Position numbers and translations under genes: made by a program
The notes under the pieces: model-generated
Seen by the model: only the letters and a program-made list of their open reading frames with translations
What the model was told of the DNA's origin: nothing
The model's database searches: none
In this document: in pieces, positions 22,937 to 33,844 of the stretch
How the letters are laid out: the number at the start of each line of letters is the position of its first letter
Numbering within the stretch: position 1 is the first letter of the stretch
DNA from: Dipteris shenzhenensis
Lineage: Eukaryota; Polypodiophyta; Polypodiopsida; Gleicheniales
Direction: 5' to 3' (one strand)
Assembly (NCBI GenBank): GCA_047967505.1
Contig: CM106541.1
DNA length: 64,000 bases

Positions 22937-23377
22937 TTTCACACACAATAAGTGGCGGTGGTCGCCTAAGAGGTCTCATAAAGGTGTATGCATAATCACC
23001 ATTTACGACCCTAATAAAAACATGCCAAGGCCTAGATAGTTCATATCTCAAGAAGCTTACAAAGATTGTGTACGGACTAGCAAGTCCAGCAGCTCTATGT
23101 GCATGAATTCTGTAAAAGCCAAGAGGAATCCACTCCTCCACAAAAACCCAGTCGCGTCTGCTAAGCGTCAATACAAACTCCCCATCTTCAATGTACCTAT
23201 AGCAAAAACAATAGTTCTTTTAAGCACTCATGTATAAACCAAAAATATATATACCTTCCTTTTAAAAAACAAAGGAATAGCAATAGAAATTATAAAATAT
23301 TCACTCTACAAAACTGGCCAAGTCTAGCAGATCAGCCAATAATTGAGCCGACACTGGAGCACACCATAGTCTTGGAT
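22937..23377 (-). CDS. Two-exon coding fragment of unknown family beside the Helitron
   Basis: Exon A 23305-23377 and exon B 22937-23196 have consensus borders (ag/ATCC, AGA/gtgaat, ctatag/GTACAT, GAAA/gtaagt) and join in frame without a stop to about 110 residues: DPRLWCAPVSAQLLADLLDL, then an acidic link EYIEDGEF, then WVFVEEWIPLGFYRIHAHR and PWHVFIRVVNGDYAYTF. I do not recognise the family. No start codon, stop or further exons were identified, so it is partial. It lies 345 bases beyond the helicase stop of the decayed Helitron on the same strand, the position where Helitrons often carry captured host exons. It could equally be part of an independent host gene. Expression is unknown. Confidence 0.4.
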
Positions 23378-23721
23378 CTGTGCATATATTTCAATATTGT
23401 GAATATACGATTATTAAAGATCGATGATGCGTGCAGGTAGCTATTAAGTAGTTACATCCCTCGGACCACTGCAGCAGAGTCTATTGTAAATGTAAAAGAT
23501 ATCGGCATCTGAGTTGTATTTCAAAGGTCAAGCAGTAAGATACACACGTGAAAATCTGTATACAAAGCACCAAGATAGAAAATTTTGCTAGCTCCTAGAT
23601 CTAGGTGAATTAATTTTATGCCACATAAGTAAATAACGAAATAGTATGGTCATACTATATATTGAACAGTGGGACACTTCAGAAAGGCAACAAAGACACT
23701 CACATCATGGTGTTGTTGCAC

Positions 23722-26700
23722 CTATAGAACTTCCTTGTATACGACATTTGTAGTACAAATCCTATCTGAATCCTCAATATTGGTCTCACATACATTCTAT
23801 TGAATAAATACCTTGACAGCATTTGATGATCGTACTCGCGAGAAAGCCACATACAGTCGAGGTGCCAGGATAGCTTACTCACAAAAATATGTTGCATAGT
23901 CTACAATTCTTGGAAGGCCTTTATAAACCCAATCAATCAAGCCTTCCATGGACTTTGTCTCCAAATGCATTTTTTTTGGAATTACAACCTCATCTTCTTC
24001 CATCCCTCTATTTGTTCCTATGTCTAGAACCCATTGTATGAATTCGTGCTCCGATGAGTTGTCTCCATTTTGAACGACCCGCATATTTTGAGTGAGCTGC
24101 AAGACTTTTGTATATCTCCAAATTTTTGAATGGCACAATGCAGCATTGACAATTTCCTCTCGCCATGCCTTTGGAACCACCGACAACACCTGTCTAAAAT
24201 CTCCCCCTAACAGCACCACCTTTCCACCAAAAAGTTGGTCACTGGACATGATATCTTACAACGTCCGGTCCAATGCTTCAAATGCATAGCGATGAGTCAT
24301 AGGTGCCTCGTCCCATATTATTATCTTAGCTACCTTCAAAACATCGGCAAGGTGGTTGTTAACCCTTATATTGCATGTGCTAGTGGCATGCAGATCCAAT
24401 GGTATCTTGAAGCGTGAGTGTGCTGTCTAGCCATTTGCCAATAGCAATGCTGCAATGCTAGAAGACGTGCATGCTAAAACAATGTGTCCCTCACCATGTA
24501 GCCAAGAGAGCAAACAATTATAGAGAAAGGTCTTTCTAGATCCTCCTGGGTCATCAAGAAAAAACACCCCACCCGCGTCTACATACATTGTCGCCAAAAT
24601 TTGTTCAAGGGCAGCTCGCTGACAATTATTTAAAGTTATTTCCATACGTTGAGCGATTTGTACCTGTTGCCCAACATTGAACATTTTCTCCTCTTGCAGT
24701 AAACCATTTACGATTGAGAAAGATGATCTGTCCACCATAGGCAACCCATCAAAATTTGATAACCTTCGTCCATGCTGCAGAAGATTGTGCTCCAATTGCA
24801 ATAGGGTCTCCTTTACTACCATTGCCCAACGATCAATCATATTATCTATAGTTGATCCAAATGCATGGAAAAAATCATCCGAAAATGCCGAAGAGAAAAT
24901 TTCCCACAAAAAGGCTAGGAGATGCAAGCTCACAAAAGACTAAGATTGTAACGAATAGGTATCTCAATTGCGCACTATTTTGATCAAACATAGCCTCTTG
25001 CATACAGACAAACCACTCCTCATCACTTTCCAATAGTCCTTTAGCAATGCATGCTACCTTGAAAGAAGGATAAAGTTGTCCAGAAAATGTGCGCAGGTCA
25101 TCAAATGACTTACAACCCTTGCAAACGTTGAGTAACATACGCATGAAACATTGCTCGCCTATAGATGGAGAAAAATTCTACATTCGACTGATGTTTCTAG
25201 TCTTTCTTTTTGTCCATTTCTTGCCAGTCTTGTTCCAAACCCAGCCACTTGGAAAGTCACCATAAAATAGATCGTTTGCTTTAGGATGTAACTCATTGCA
25301 TTTGAACCATTTTGCAAGAGTAGTTTTTCTGTTTTGTTCCCTATCCACTATATTCCACAAATTATCATCATCCCGAAACATTACACTATTCATCATAGGA
25401 AGATGAACTTGTAGCCTCTGCACGTCAAGCTTTTCATCATGCATGCCATACTCATAGATCCCAACATGCTTCTGATGCCGACACATAATGTGCATCTAAA
25501 TACCTGCTGTTCTCATCAATGACCCCATCATTTGAGTTGTGCAATGCTCCTCGCCCTTCCATAGTATTTGTCATCTGCATCCTAATTGTTGCTCTATCAT
25601 AACCCTTATATATGTATTTATATAGATACTTAATGGGCTGTGATTATGGAGCAAACTTCAACATTGATGTGTGCCTTATACTTTATCAAAAGGAAAGGAT
25701 TGAAAGGCACAATCCAACGATTGTCTACCACACCCTCTTTCACTTGTATATGTCTACCGGCATCCTGATGCATGGAAATAGGATAACCATCATTACCCAC
25801 AACAGTACATGGAGAGAAGCCCCGTGGGTAATGACACCTACATTTACCTTCGATCATGCAAGCAGTAAAGGGATTCAGTGCACCATTACACTGTTTAAGG
25901 ACTGTATGCAACTCCAGAAATAATGCCACATCAGGAAGCTCAGCACATACCAATCGATCATAGTGGGTAACCTCTGTAGGTTTGAATCCACCGTCTAAAA
26001 TTAGTAGTATAGATGAGTGTGGCAAACCTCTCTTTTGAAATTCTATCACACAGACATACTTAGCCACTTTGCCAAATAGATTATCCTTCAAAATTGATTT
26101 CATCATGTCTTTGTGCTTTTGATAAAACACACGGGTTGTCAGATCTGGTCGATCCTGTGCACTTTGGCCTAGCAATAGAGCTTCAGATATTTCGGGCCAT
26201 TTTGGACTGCAAGTGAATGTAATAAACAAATCAGGTTTACCTCTTTTTCTAACAATAGCCAATGCATCTTGATACAACTGACACATGTATATATTGTGGT
26301 CCTCCTGTAAAGGAAGATGGCAACACAATTCTCTGCCTTGTAGCATTGCCAATTACATTATGTGTCCCATCAACTGGATTCACCATGTCCGTCAATCCTT
26401 GATAAACTTCTACATGTAGAGATGCTTGATTGTTCCCTATCCATATCAGCCTAGATTCTTCTATGCTACTGTATGCATCGACAATGTATTGTTGTAGTAA
26501 TCTTCCTCCACGTAGAAGGCAAGCATTTGTATCTTCTCTCACTTGCAGACGATATGCATAGTATTGCCTTTGTGTAATGCTCTTATGACTCTGTATCTTG
26601 TGTAATGGCATGTCACCAGGAACATCACTATATGGCATGTGTACATGCCAACCATCCTCCCCTCGAGAAAATAGAAGAACATACATGCGAGGCATGTATG

Positions 26701-26986
26701 ATCGATGCAAAATGGATATTCTTTTGACAATCCCATTGCGGCTTAAAATTTGGATGTCTCGATTTCCAAGATCAAAGTCGTCCCCTTGTGCTGGCATGAT
26801 AGCAGCAACCTCACTAGCAATGGGAGCTAAGTATTGTTTGGAGGTTGAGCGATTTTCACAAATCACCATCTTTAAGTCTACATATGGATTTCTTTTTAAA
26901 ACTTCCCTCACAACTAACAATGCACTGGTATATGGGTTGTAGGCATGCATCATTCCCTGCAACTGCTCCAAAATACCAGCATCCAA
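23722..26986 (-). pseudogene. Helitron Rep/helicase, decayed
   Basis: Rolling-circle transposase of plant Helitron type. In order on the - strand: Helitron-like N-terminal domain (26249-26986, YIVDAYSSIEESRL, SSFTGGP), a frameshift near 26,300, then the Rep domain (25630-26352, LYQDALAIVRK, FITFTCSPKWPEI). The HUH signature reads GLPHSSILL at about 26003-26028 where the family has PHxH, so the second metal-binding His is lost. The Y2 region KYLYKYIYKG (about 25590-25640) is in another frame through one extra base. PIF1-type helicase follows at 24427-24933 with a Walker A of DPGGSRKTFLY (family GPGGTGKT), motif II WDEAPM near 24310, GGDFRQVL near 24200, then an apparent deletion straight from AILAP to LYVAFSRVRS and the terminal NVVYKEVL before the stop at 23722-23724. 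Non-functional. Termini (TC...CTRR) were not located. Confidence 0.88.
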
Positions 26987-26989
26987 TCA

Positions 26990-27270
26990 GTCAAGTGCTT
27001 GGATAGTTTGCATGCCAAGAGAATCATCCATGGAAACTTGAAGCCATCCAACATGCTTACCCACATAGAAGGCCATGTTTGAAATCCTTGATTTCAGCTA
27101 CCATACTCAAGAGGGTCTTTGGCAAACTTCTAGGAATTTGCTTTGGATAGCCGTGTGGCTTTGCTCGCCTTCTTGAAACTGGTAGGCAAATCGTGGAAGC
27201 AGCCATTTCCTTTCATCAAATCGTGACTTTCAATGCTTGCTATGATTGCAAAACTTGCATGAACAAATAA
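26990..27270 (+). pseudogene. Protein-kinase-like fragment abutting the Helitron
   Basis: The + strand reads LHAKRIIHGNLKPSNML at about 27000-27060, matching the catalytic loop of plant kinases (family: LHxxxIIHRDLKPxNIL). The catalytic Asp is replaced by Asn and Arg by Gly. After two in-frame stops it continues with a weak DFG-like DFSYH segment and a final open stretch to a TAA at 27268-27270. The start coincides with the upstream edge of the Helitron reading frame and it lies antisense to it. This is either a captured host exon or an older sequence into which the Helitron inserted. The match is short and identity with a specific kinase family is not claimed. Confidence 0.4.
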
Positions 27271-28240
27271 TAGATTGTGGTGATTAAAAGAGACTATATG
27301 TTGATTTCATCTTGGAGACTTGCAAGCAATATACAATTACTTGCTGGATGGAAGATATAGTTGTTTGATGTAGTACTTGAAGCTTTACAAGATCTATCTG
27401 AAATCTGTGTTTGATGCATACCAAACGACCCCAGAGACGCAAAAATTTGACCATGAGTGTGTATTCAGCTGTATAGTCGAAACAGATTCTGTGGATAAAC
27501 AAATTGATGGGTCTTGCACAAGTTGATCGTGACACAACAGGCTTGAAAAGGAAGCACGAATGGACATAATTTCACCAATGATTACCAATCTATTTGATGC
27601 TTGCTTGAACAGAATCCAACATGCTATATTGGGACTTTCTAGCGTGCTCTTTGACCAAGTGACACTTTGCTTACCATCTCTCTCGTTTCTATTACTATCT
27701 CTCTCAAAATATCAATACTTATTTGTATGTTTTTGGTACATTGTATTGATAACTGTATTTGTCTTTTTTGTTGTGATCGATTCCACATAAAATAGAAGAA
27801 ACGGACCTAACACTCGAGTGGACAAACCTGGCAATCCATGTAAGTGCGACATTAAAAGTGATAATCCTTAACACTATTTCTTAAGTGGTTAGCAAAATTT
27901 AGATTGTTTAGGGTGATCGTTTTAATTTGCGTGTGTGAGTGTGTTTTGTTTGCATATGCTCTTTGAACATGAAAAAAATTTAAATCCTCAATTTCATCTA
28001 TGGGAACATTGTGGAATGTTTTCATTATAGTTTGCTTTTGTGCATCCCACCTATTATTTTTTATTAAATATTTCATTAGTGAGTGTGTGCTAGTCCTATC
28101 TACTGTGGGATATTTCCAGAAGGGTTTGCTCACATGGCACATGGGATTTGAGCGTTATTGTAGATGTATGGTTAGTCAATGAATATGTCTAAAAAATGGG
28201 ATAGCCTCTGAACCACTACGGACTAAAACAATCTAAAATT
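27271..28240. other. No gene seen
   Basis: AT-rich unassigned DNA. Short frames such as 27560-27790 (+, hydrophobic and Leu/Ser-rich) and 27852-28142 (-) have no recognised motif. Confidence 0.35.
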
Positions 28241-28245
28241 TTGTT

Positions 28246-28639
28246 TTGAACTTGCACAACAATGACCAGCACACAATAAACTATTTCAACACATATTTGG
28301 ATTTGAGCTTCATACGTAAACAACATGAAGTTAAAATGCATGACGAATACCTTACACGAATGAGTTTTCCGATATCATGCGATGGTCTTCAGGGAGAGAA
28401 ATTTGCCATTGCATGGATTTCAAAGTTCCTTGAAAGGCCAATTCAAGTGTAGTCATTTGCAATCGGAAAGTTATGTATGCAGTGTGGTAATGAAAATGTA
28501 TCAATCCCATTACGGATCTTGTATGATGGTAATTCTATACACCCTTACCGCTTTGAGCCAATTGTTGAAATGACAACTCAATATGATGATGAAGTTGTAA
28601 TTCTCGCAATAACTACAGACCCATATCTTGCACCTAGTG
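28246..28639 (+). pseudogene. OTU-type cysteine protease-like remnant
   Basis: Translation across one stop gives EYLTRMSFPIS, then FAIAWISKFLERPIQVWS, then PLRILYDGNS and RFEPIVEM. This order resembles the middle and C-terminal part of OTU (ovarian tumour) proteases, in which a surface-sensing helix and ...PIxV... strand precede the L-Y-N/D-G and H-Y-x-P-I motif carrying the catalytic His. The catalytic Cys region is not visible, so only a fragment remains. OTU domains occur in several transposon groups and in host deubiquitinases. Given the surroundings, a transposon origin is more likely. Confidence 0.45.
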
Positions 28640-28747
28640 TTGAAAATTAGCACTCAATTGACGTTGTCGTGCATTATCAAAATAGATCTTGCACCTAGTG
28701 TTGAAAATCAGCACTCAATTGACTTTGTCTTGCATTATCAAAACAGC
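28627..28747. repeat. 61-bp tandem duplication
   Basis: CTTGCACCTAGTGTTGAAAA at 28627 recurs at 28688, and the copies match for about 60 bases with three visible changes. It duplicates the end of the OTU-like frame. Confidence 0.85.
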
Positions 28748-28859
28748 CCCGATGGGACTCTAATATTATCGATGTTGCTTCAACCTAAATTCTTACAACA
28801 TATCTCTCTTTTGATGCATGTTTTTAATGCAAACAAGATTCGAAATCATCAGTAGAGAT

Positions 28860-29584
28860 GCCACATAAGATGCAAGATCAAAGGATTATATTTCATATGG
28901 CTATAGTCCATGACACAATATTATTTAGGTTGCAAGCAAGGAGGAGTTATGAGCTCTTGAGAGCGTAGCCCTATTCATGTATTCGTTGGGGTTCAATTCA
29001 TAAAAGGCACAAATCTTTGCACATCGCCAAGGTAATAATAAAACACTACCCCTGACATTTGCATGGAAGATCGGGTCTTGATGGACCCTACATCACGTCT
29101 CATGTTTATATTTTTTCTCGTTCTTTTTTTTTCTCTTCATGGTATTTTCATTGAACAATAGGATCCAAGTTTCAGATTAAGATTGTAGTTATGTAAAAAT
29201 AGGAACTTTGAAATATAAAGAGCTCTTAGTGACAATAAGTGGGTCTCTAAAGGTTAAGTAAGGCTATCCGCTTTCAAGTAACCTTGCATTTTTTCAACTA
29301 AATGGATGCAAAAATTGACCTTAAATTTCTTTTCGATAAAGCCTCATAAGCCAAAGTCAGTGGTTTTGTGCATACATGCACTCTTGTTTGCATCTCTATG
29401 ATTGCATAAACAATTATTTTGGACTGTGGACTTGAAAATTTCGATATAGTACCCACAATTGGGAACGTCAAAAGGCTGGCAAAAGGTAGCCTTGTTTGAT
29501 GTTGATTAGGTTGCCTTGAAAGGGTAATGCCCCATAGGTATCTGATCAAAGATATCGAACGGTTTGATCCAAATGAGAATGCTT
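28860..29584. other. No gene seen
   Basis: AT-rich, unassigned. The 83-residue - frame at 29298-29549 lacks recognisable features. Confidence 0.35.
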
Positions 29585-29770
29585 AATTTTTCAAGTCATT
29601 TTCTTGGCTGTAGCAAAAAGCAAGTTTTGGCTATTTTGACAGCACCATAACTTTTGTTATAGATCTTTGATGGGTTTGCTTCCAAAAGCAAAGTTGTAGC
29701 TTATTCATATATCAACAACTTCTTGGTTAGACTCAGACTTCAAATCCTCAAGGATTGAGAGATATTTAGG
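29585..29770 (-). repeat. Inverted copy of an interspersed repeat
   Basis: Its reverse complement matches 31,696-31,860 and, in part, 31,546-31,665 ('ctacaactttgcttttggaagcaaacc', 'ataacaaaagttatggtgctgtcaaaatagccaaaa', 'tttgctacagcca'). The phrase is of the kind seen in plant LTR sequences, so these may be LTR remnants in opposite orientations. Confidence 0.7.
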
Positions 29771-31545
29771 GTACAAACTAGCTCAACAAGGAGGTTTCAA
29801 TGACCTAAACCGAGTTCCAATCTGAGCGCAAGGGAACTTTACATGAATCCCCTAGGGATGAATTGAGCATTCTAGCACAGTATTGGGGTAGTCAAGCAAG
29901 AGTAGCAGGCCTATCCATTCAAGCAAAGGTAGAATAGTAGTAGCACAAGCCTCCTAAGGGTCTATACAAGCATCAAAGTAATAAGATCAGCCCACTAGGA
30001 GTGGCTAGATCAGCTGCCAAAGGGCAATCAACCCTAGCTGAGGATTGGTCTATTGTAAGTTATGCAACCTACTTCAATTTGTTAGGAAAGGCTTAAAAGG
30101 AGGGTCAAACACCTCATATTCTCCATAGTAAATAAATATTATTTTTCTAGTTATGCTACCTTATGTTACACATATGAAAAGAAATGTATTCCATGCACCC
30201 TTCATGCTGGGAAACCTCCATATCCAGGCTTGCAGGCTCTTCCACCAACCCGTAGGAGGAATGGAAGGACCTCTTACTAGTCTGGTCGCTTGAAGCCATG
30301 TCTTGCTAATGGAAATCTCAACACATGTTTCTCCCTTGTAAGAGGTCCTTTCATTGCTCCTACGGGCTAGTGGAAGAGCGGCCATGTCTTGGTAATCACT
30401 TTCTGGAAATCTCAGCATGTGTTTCTCCTCCCTTGTCTATGCTTCCTATGCTGCCAAAAAATTTTAAAGCTACAAACAAAGGTGATAGCATTTGGGGAGA
30501 GAGCTTCAAGTTGCATGTATTGCAATCATTTCAGCCCCTTTCCCACCAGGCCAATGCATTCCCAGATCAAAAATATGTCAAGCTCATCTCAAATAGATCA
30601 AAGAGGTCTATATTCTTTTTTCGGCTCAACAAGCAGTTGACTTTACATGATTCAAGAGTCTCAAAGGGCACAAAAAGTATGATCTATAATAGAGAATTAC
30701 TCAAGATATCTCCTAGCTTCATCAAAAATGGCTTGTAAAGCATGCATAGATAGTCCATTCAGAAAGTTGTACTCGGTTCCCGATGATCCAGACTATTGTA
30801 TTAGGTGCGGACATATTTCAAATGCAAATGCTTTCTATAATAGATATATCCCCAAACGTTTCTAAAGGTATTACATCTTTAGCAACAGGTATACTACAAA
30901 GAAGATCGATGTTGGATAATCCACTAAAGGTTGGAATTGCCAATCCTATCCCAAAAGTTAGTAGATCTGAGTATTTTGCCAAGTCTCCAATAGGATGACT
31001 AGATTTCATACACTTATAATGCACAATCTCACCACTGATGCATCTAAATGCATTTCTCTCCGTAGGTTGGTCATCTAATGTATGAGAACCAACAACATGT
31101 TCTCTTATAGGTCTCCTGCTCACATGCTTCAAAGTTCTTACTCTACTAGGAGTATTAAGCCATAAAGATGTGTCCACATATGGACAGTAAGTAGTAAAAT
31201 GTTATAATACAATAGAAGTAGAAGTATCATTCCCTACACAAGGATGGACATTTCATCTAGTGTCATAATGTAAATTCCAGGGAGTAATTGTGTGTCAAGT
31301 TAGAGCCGAGCCTAGTGTAGACACTAGCAAAGTTATCATTCCCATGTATAGAAAACTTCTCTTTAATTTTGGAACATCTCCTCAATACTAAGGATCAAAC
31401 AAGCTCTTCAAGAGTGAACAAGTTGAATAGTTTGTCCCAAAAATACAAGCTCTTTTAAGCTTTGATGAAATCAACAGGCCGAGCTCCTTATATACAGGTA
31501 GATGTGTGCGCATATGCACAATCCACCAAGTACTAGTACAGCTCT
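29771..31545. other. Unassigned, includes a decayed foldback
   Basis: At 30,237-30,276 and 30,340-30,380 two roughly 40-base arms are near-complementary ('cccgtaggaggaatggaaggacctctta' against 'taagaggtcctttcattgctcctacggg'), and flanking 'gccatgtcttg...tctcaacacatgtttctccc' is directly repeated at 30,295 and 30,383. A - strand frame of 119 residues (30818-31177) has no recognised domain. Confidence 0.4.
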
Positions 31546-31860
31546 ATGAATAATCTACAACTGTTCTTTTGGAAGCAATCCTGTCTTACATTTATAACAA
31601 AAGTTATGTTGCTATCAAAATAGCCAAAAGTTGTTTTTGCTACAGCCAGGAAAATTCATTGAAATTGCAAAACTTTCTGGATGGCTAGTTTGCAACCTGA
31701 TTATCTCTCAATATTTGGGAATTCGAAGTATGAATCCAACTAAGAAGTTATATATGTATGAATAATCTACAACTTTTCTTTTAGAAGCAAACCTGTCTGA
31801 CATTTATAATAAAAGTTAAGATGATGTCAAAATAACCAAAAGTTGTTTTTGCTATAGCCA
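31546..31860 (+). repeat. Two direct copies of the interspersed repeat
   Basis: Copies at 31546-31648 and 31758-31860 (offset 212) share 'atgaataatctacaac...ttttgctac/tagcca'. See the inverted copy at 29,585-29,770. Confidence 0.75.
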
Positions 31861-33844
31861 AGAGAGGAAACAAGGGAGTAAGGATGTCCCTTTTGGATTT
31901 TTAAAGATTTCTCTAACTTAAAAAGATCAAGATGGATTTCTTTACACTTTTTGAATGCAAACATCTGATTACTTTTAGAAATTTGGAATACCAAGTTTTG
32001 GAATGCTTGTAGGAAAGTAACATAGCATTGAGGGACTTGGGAATATTTACCTTTTTATGAATGTTTATTTTACAAAATTTCCATTGACCGATCAGACATG
32101 CTTAATAGTTCTTGTTTGCAGGCCTAATAAGTTTAAAATTATGATTATTTGAGAACTAATCAAAGGACAATGGGGTCTCTATGTACTCCCTTGGGAATTG
32201 CTCTAACATTTAATAAGCATTTCATGAACTATTTAAATGCCAACCTTTGATTACTTTTGAATATTAAAATGCAGAGATTTAAGTATTCTAGTCTAGATAA
32301 AGTGGCATGGATAACAACTGTGTGCCGACATTGAAGCCTAGCTACCATAGCTTGAATGAATTGTTCTAACTTTCATTTGGTTGTGATGGTGCCAGGTGAG
32401 TTAACATACCTCTCCATTGGATTTGCATTGTGAAATCTTTGGTATGATGTGTGGGACTCAAGATATAGTGTTGGCAACTTCGAGCAATATGTTGTGGCCG
32501 ATTATCTCCAACTATTGATAAACAAGAATGAATTATGTATTGGAGACTACTCTTGACTCTTTTTGGTTTTCAGGACAATTTACTAATATGAATGTGAGTT
32601 TTTTAAAGTTGACTATTACTTTGACACTTTGTCTGAGGAGGTTGAATAATAAAGTACTCCTACCTGTGATTTGAAAATGGCAGTAGCACATGGTTACATT
32701 TGGTTTACTTAAACATTGAAAATTGGTCCAGTAGTGTAGTAGGATAGATTATTTGTTAGGACAAAGATACACACTCACTCAGTCACTCACTAAGGCATGC
32801 ATGCACACATGCATGCACATGTGCGCATGCACATGCGCACACACACGCACACACACACATGACAATAATTGCACTATATATATATATAATGGTGTTAGTT
32901 TATCAGCAATACTCATATCAAAGCCAAAGTAGTCACAGTAGAATGCAAAAAAAAGACTACTAAGATATAGCAAAGGCCCAAAATAGCTGGGAATAGAATA
33001 AAGAGTTGGTCACACTACATCACATGGTTATTTTATTTTTGATTATGTAGGTGATTAAAATACAAGAAAATCAACACAAGGTTATGCGCTTTTCCTTGCA
33101 CCATATCAAGGCCTTTAAACATAATCAACAACTAGGTATTTTTCACCAACAGAAGCATGACATAGAGCTCTAGTGACTAGAGCATGTGAAAAATTATTGA
33201 TCGTAATACTCTTGTTTAAAAGTATTTTGCTAGTAGAGAAAAACCATCAAGGATATATAGGTAGTCAGCCCAAGACTAGCCAAAAATCTAGGGCATTATT
33301 GAAGGGCGAAGCACATGGATGTTGAAGAGCATTTCATCAGAGAGAGTGCTACTTAGTGACATCATAGTGTAGCATTGTACCATCAAAGATAATGTTGTAG
33401 GTCCCCTTCTGAAACCATTAGAAAAATATCTTCTTGAGGAGCATCAAGAATGTCTTATTTTGACTTAGAGGAAGGACAAGCATGTGAGATAGAATATAAG
33501 TACTCATTCTTTCTTCAAACCTCGAATAATCATTTTGAGGGAATTCCAAACAAATTCATAATTTTGATTTTGAAGGAAGAGGTTGAAGATTTGACATCAT
33601 GTATATACTCTACGCATTTATTACTAATGATGTAGGAGTAAAATGTTATAGGCTGAGGTATAAATTCGTTAAAATCTAGGCACTTTTGTATATAAGTATG
33701 TTACTTAGAATTCTCTTTCCATGTTTCAACATTAAGGGTGAAACATAGCATTTATCTCCCTCCAAGTGATCTCTTTTCCCATTTCCCACACTTTCTATCC
33801 CTCCCCCTTGCTCCTTACTCAAGGAGCTCAAGTGGCCTCTTATC
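31861..33844. other. No gene seen
   Basis: AT-rich intergenic DNA with a short (CA)n/ATGCAC-type repeat at about 32,790-32,880. The frame 32779-32973 is a product of that repeat. A 61-residue + frame at 33450-33635 is unremarkable. Confidence 0.4.

Noticed and set aside
32779-32973. 64-residue frame with His/Met/Cys repeats
   Set aside because: Produced by a CA and ATGCAC simple repeat.
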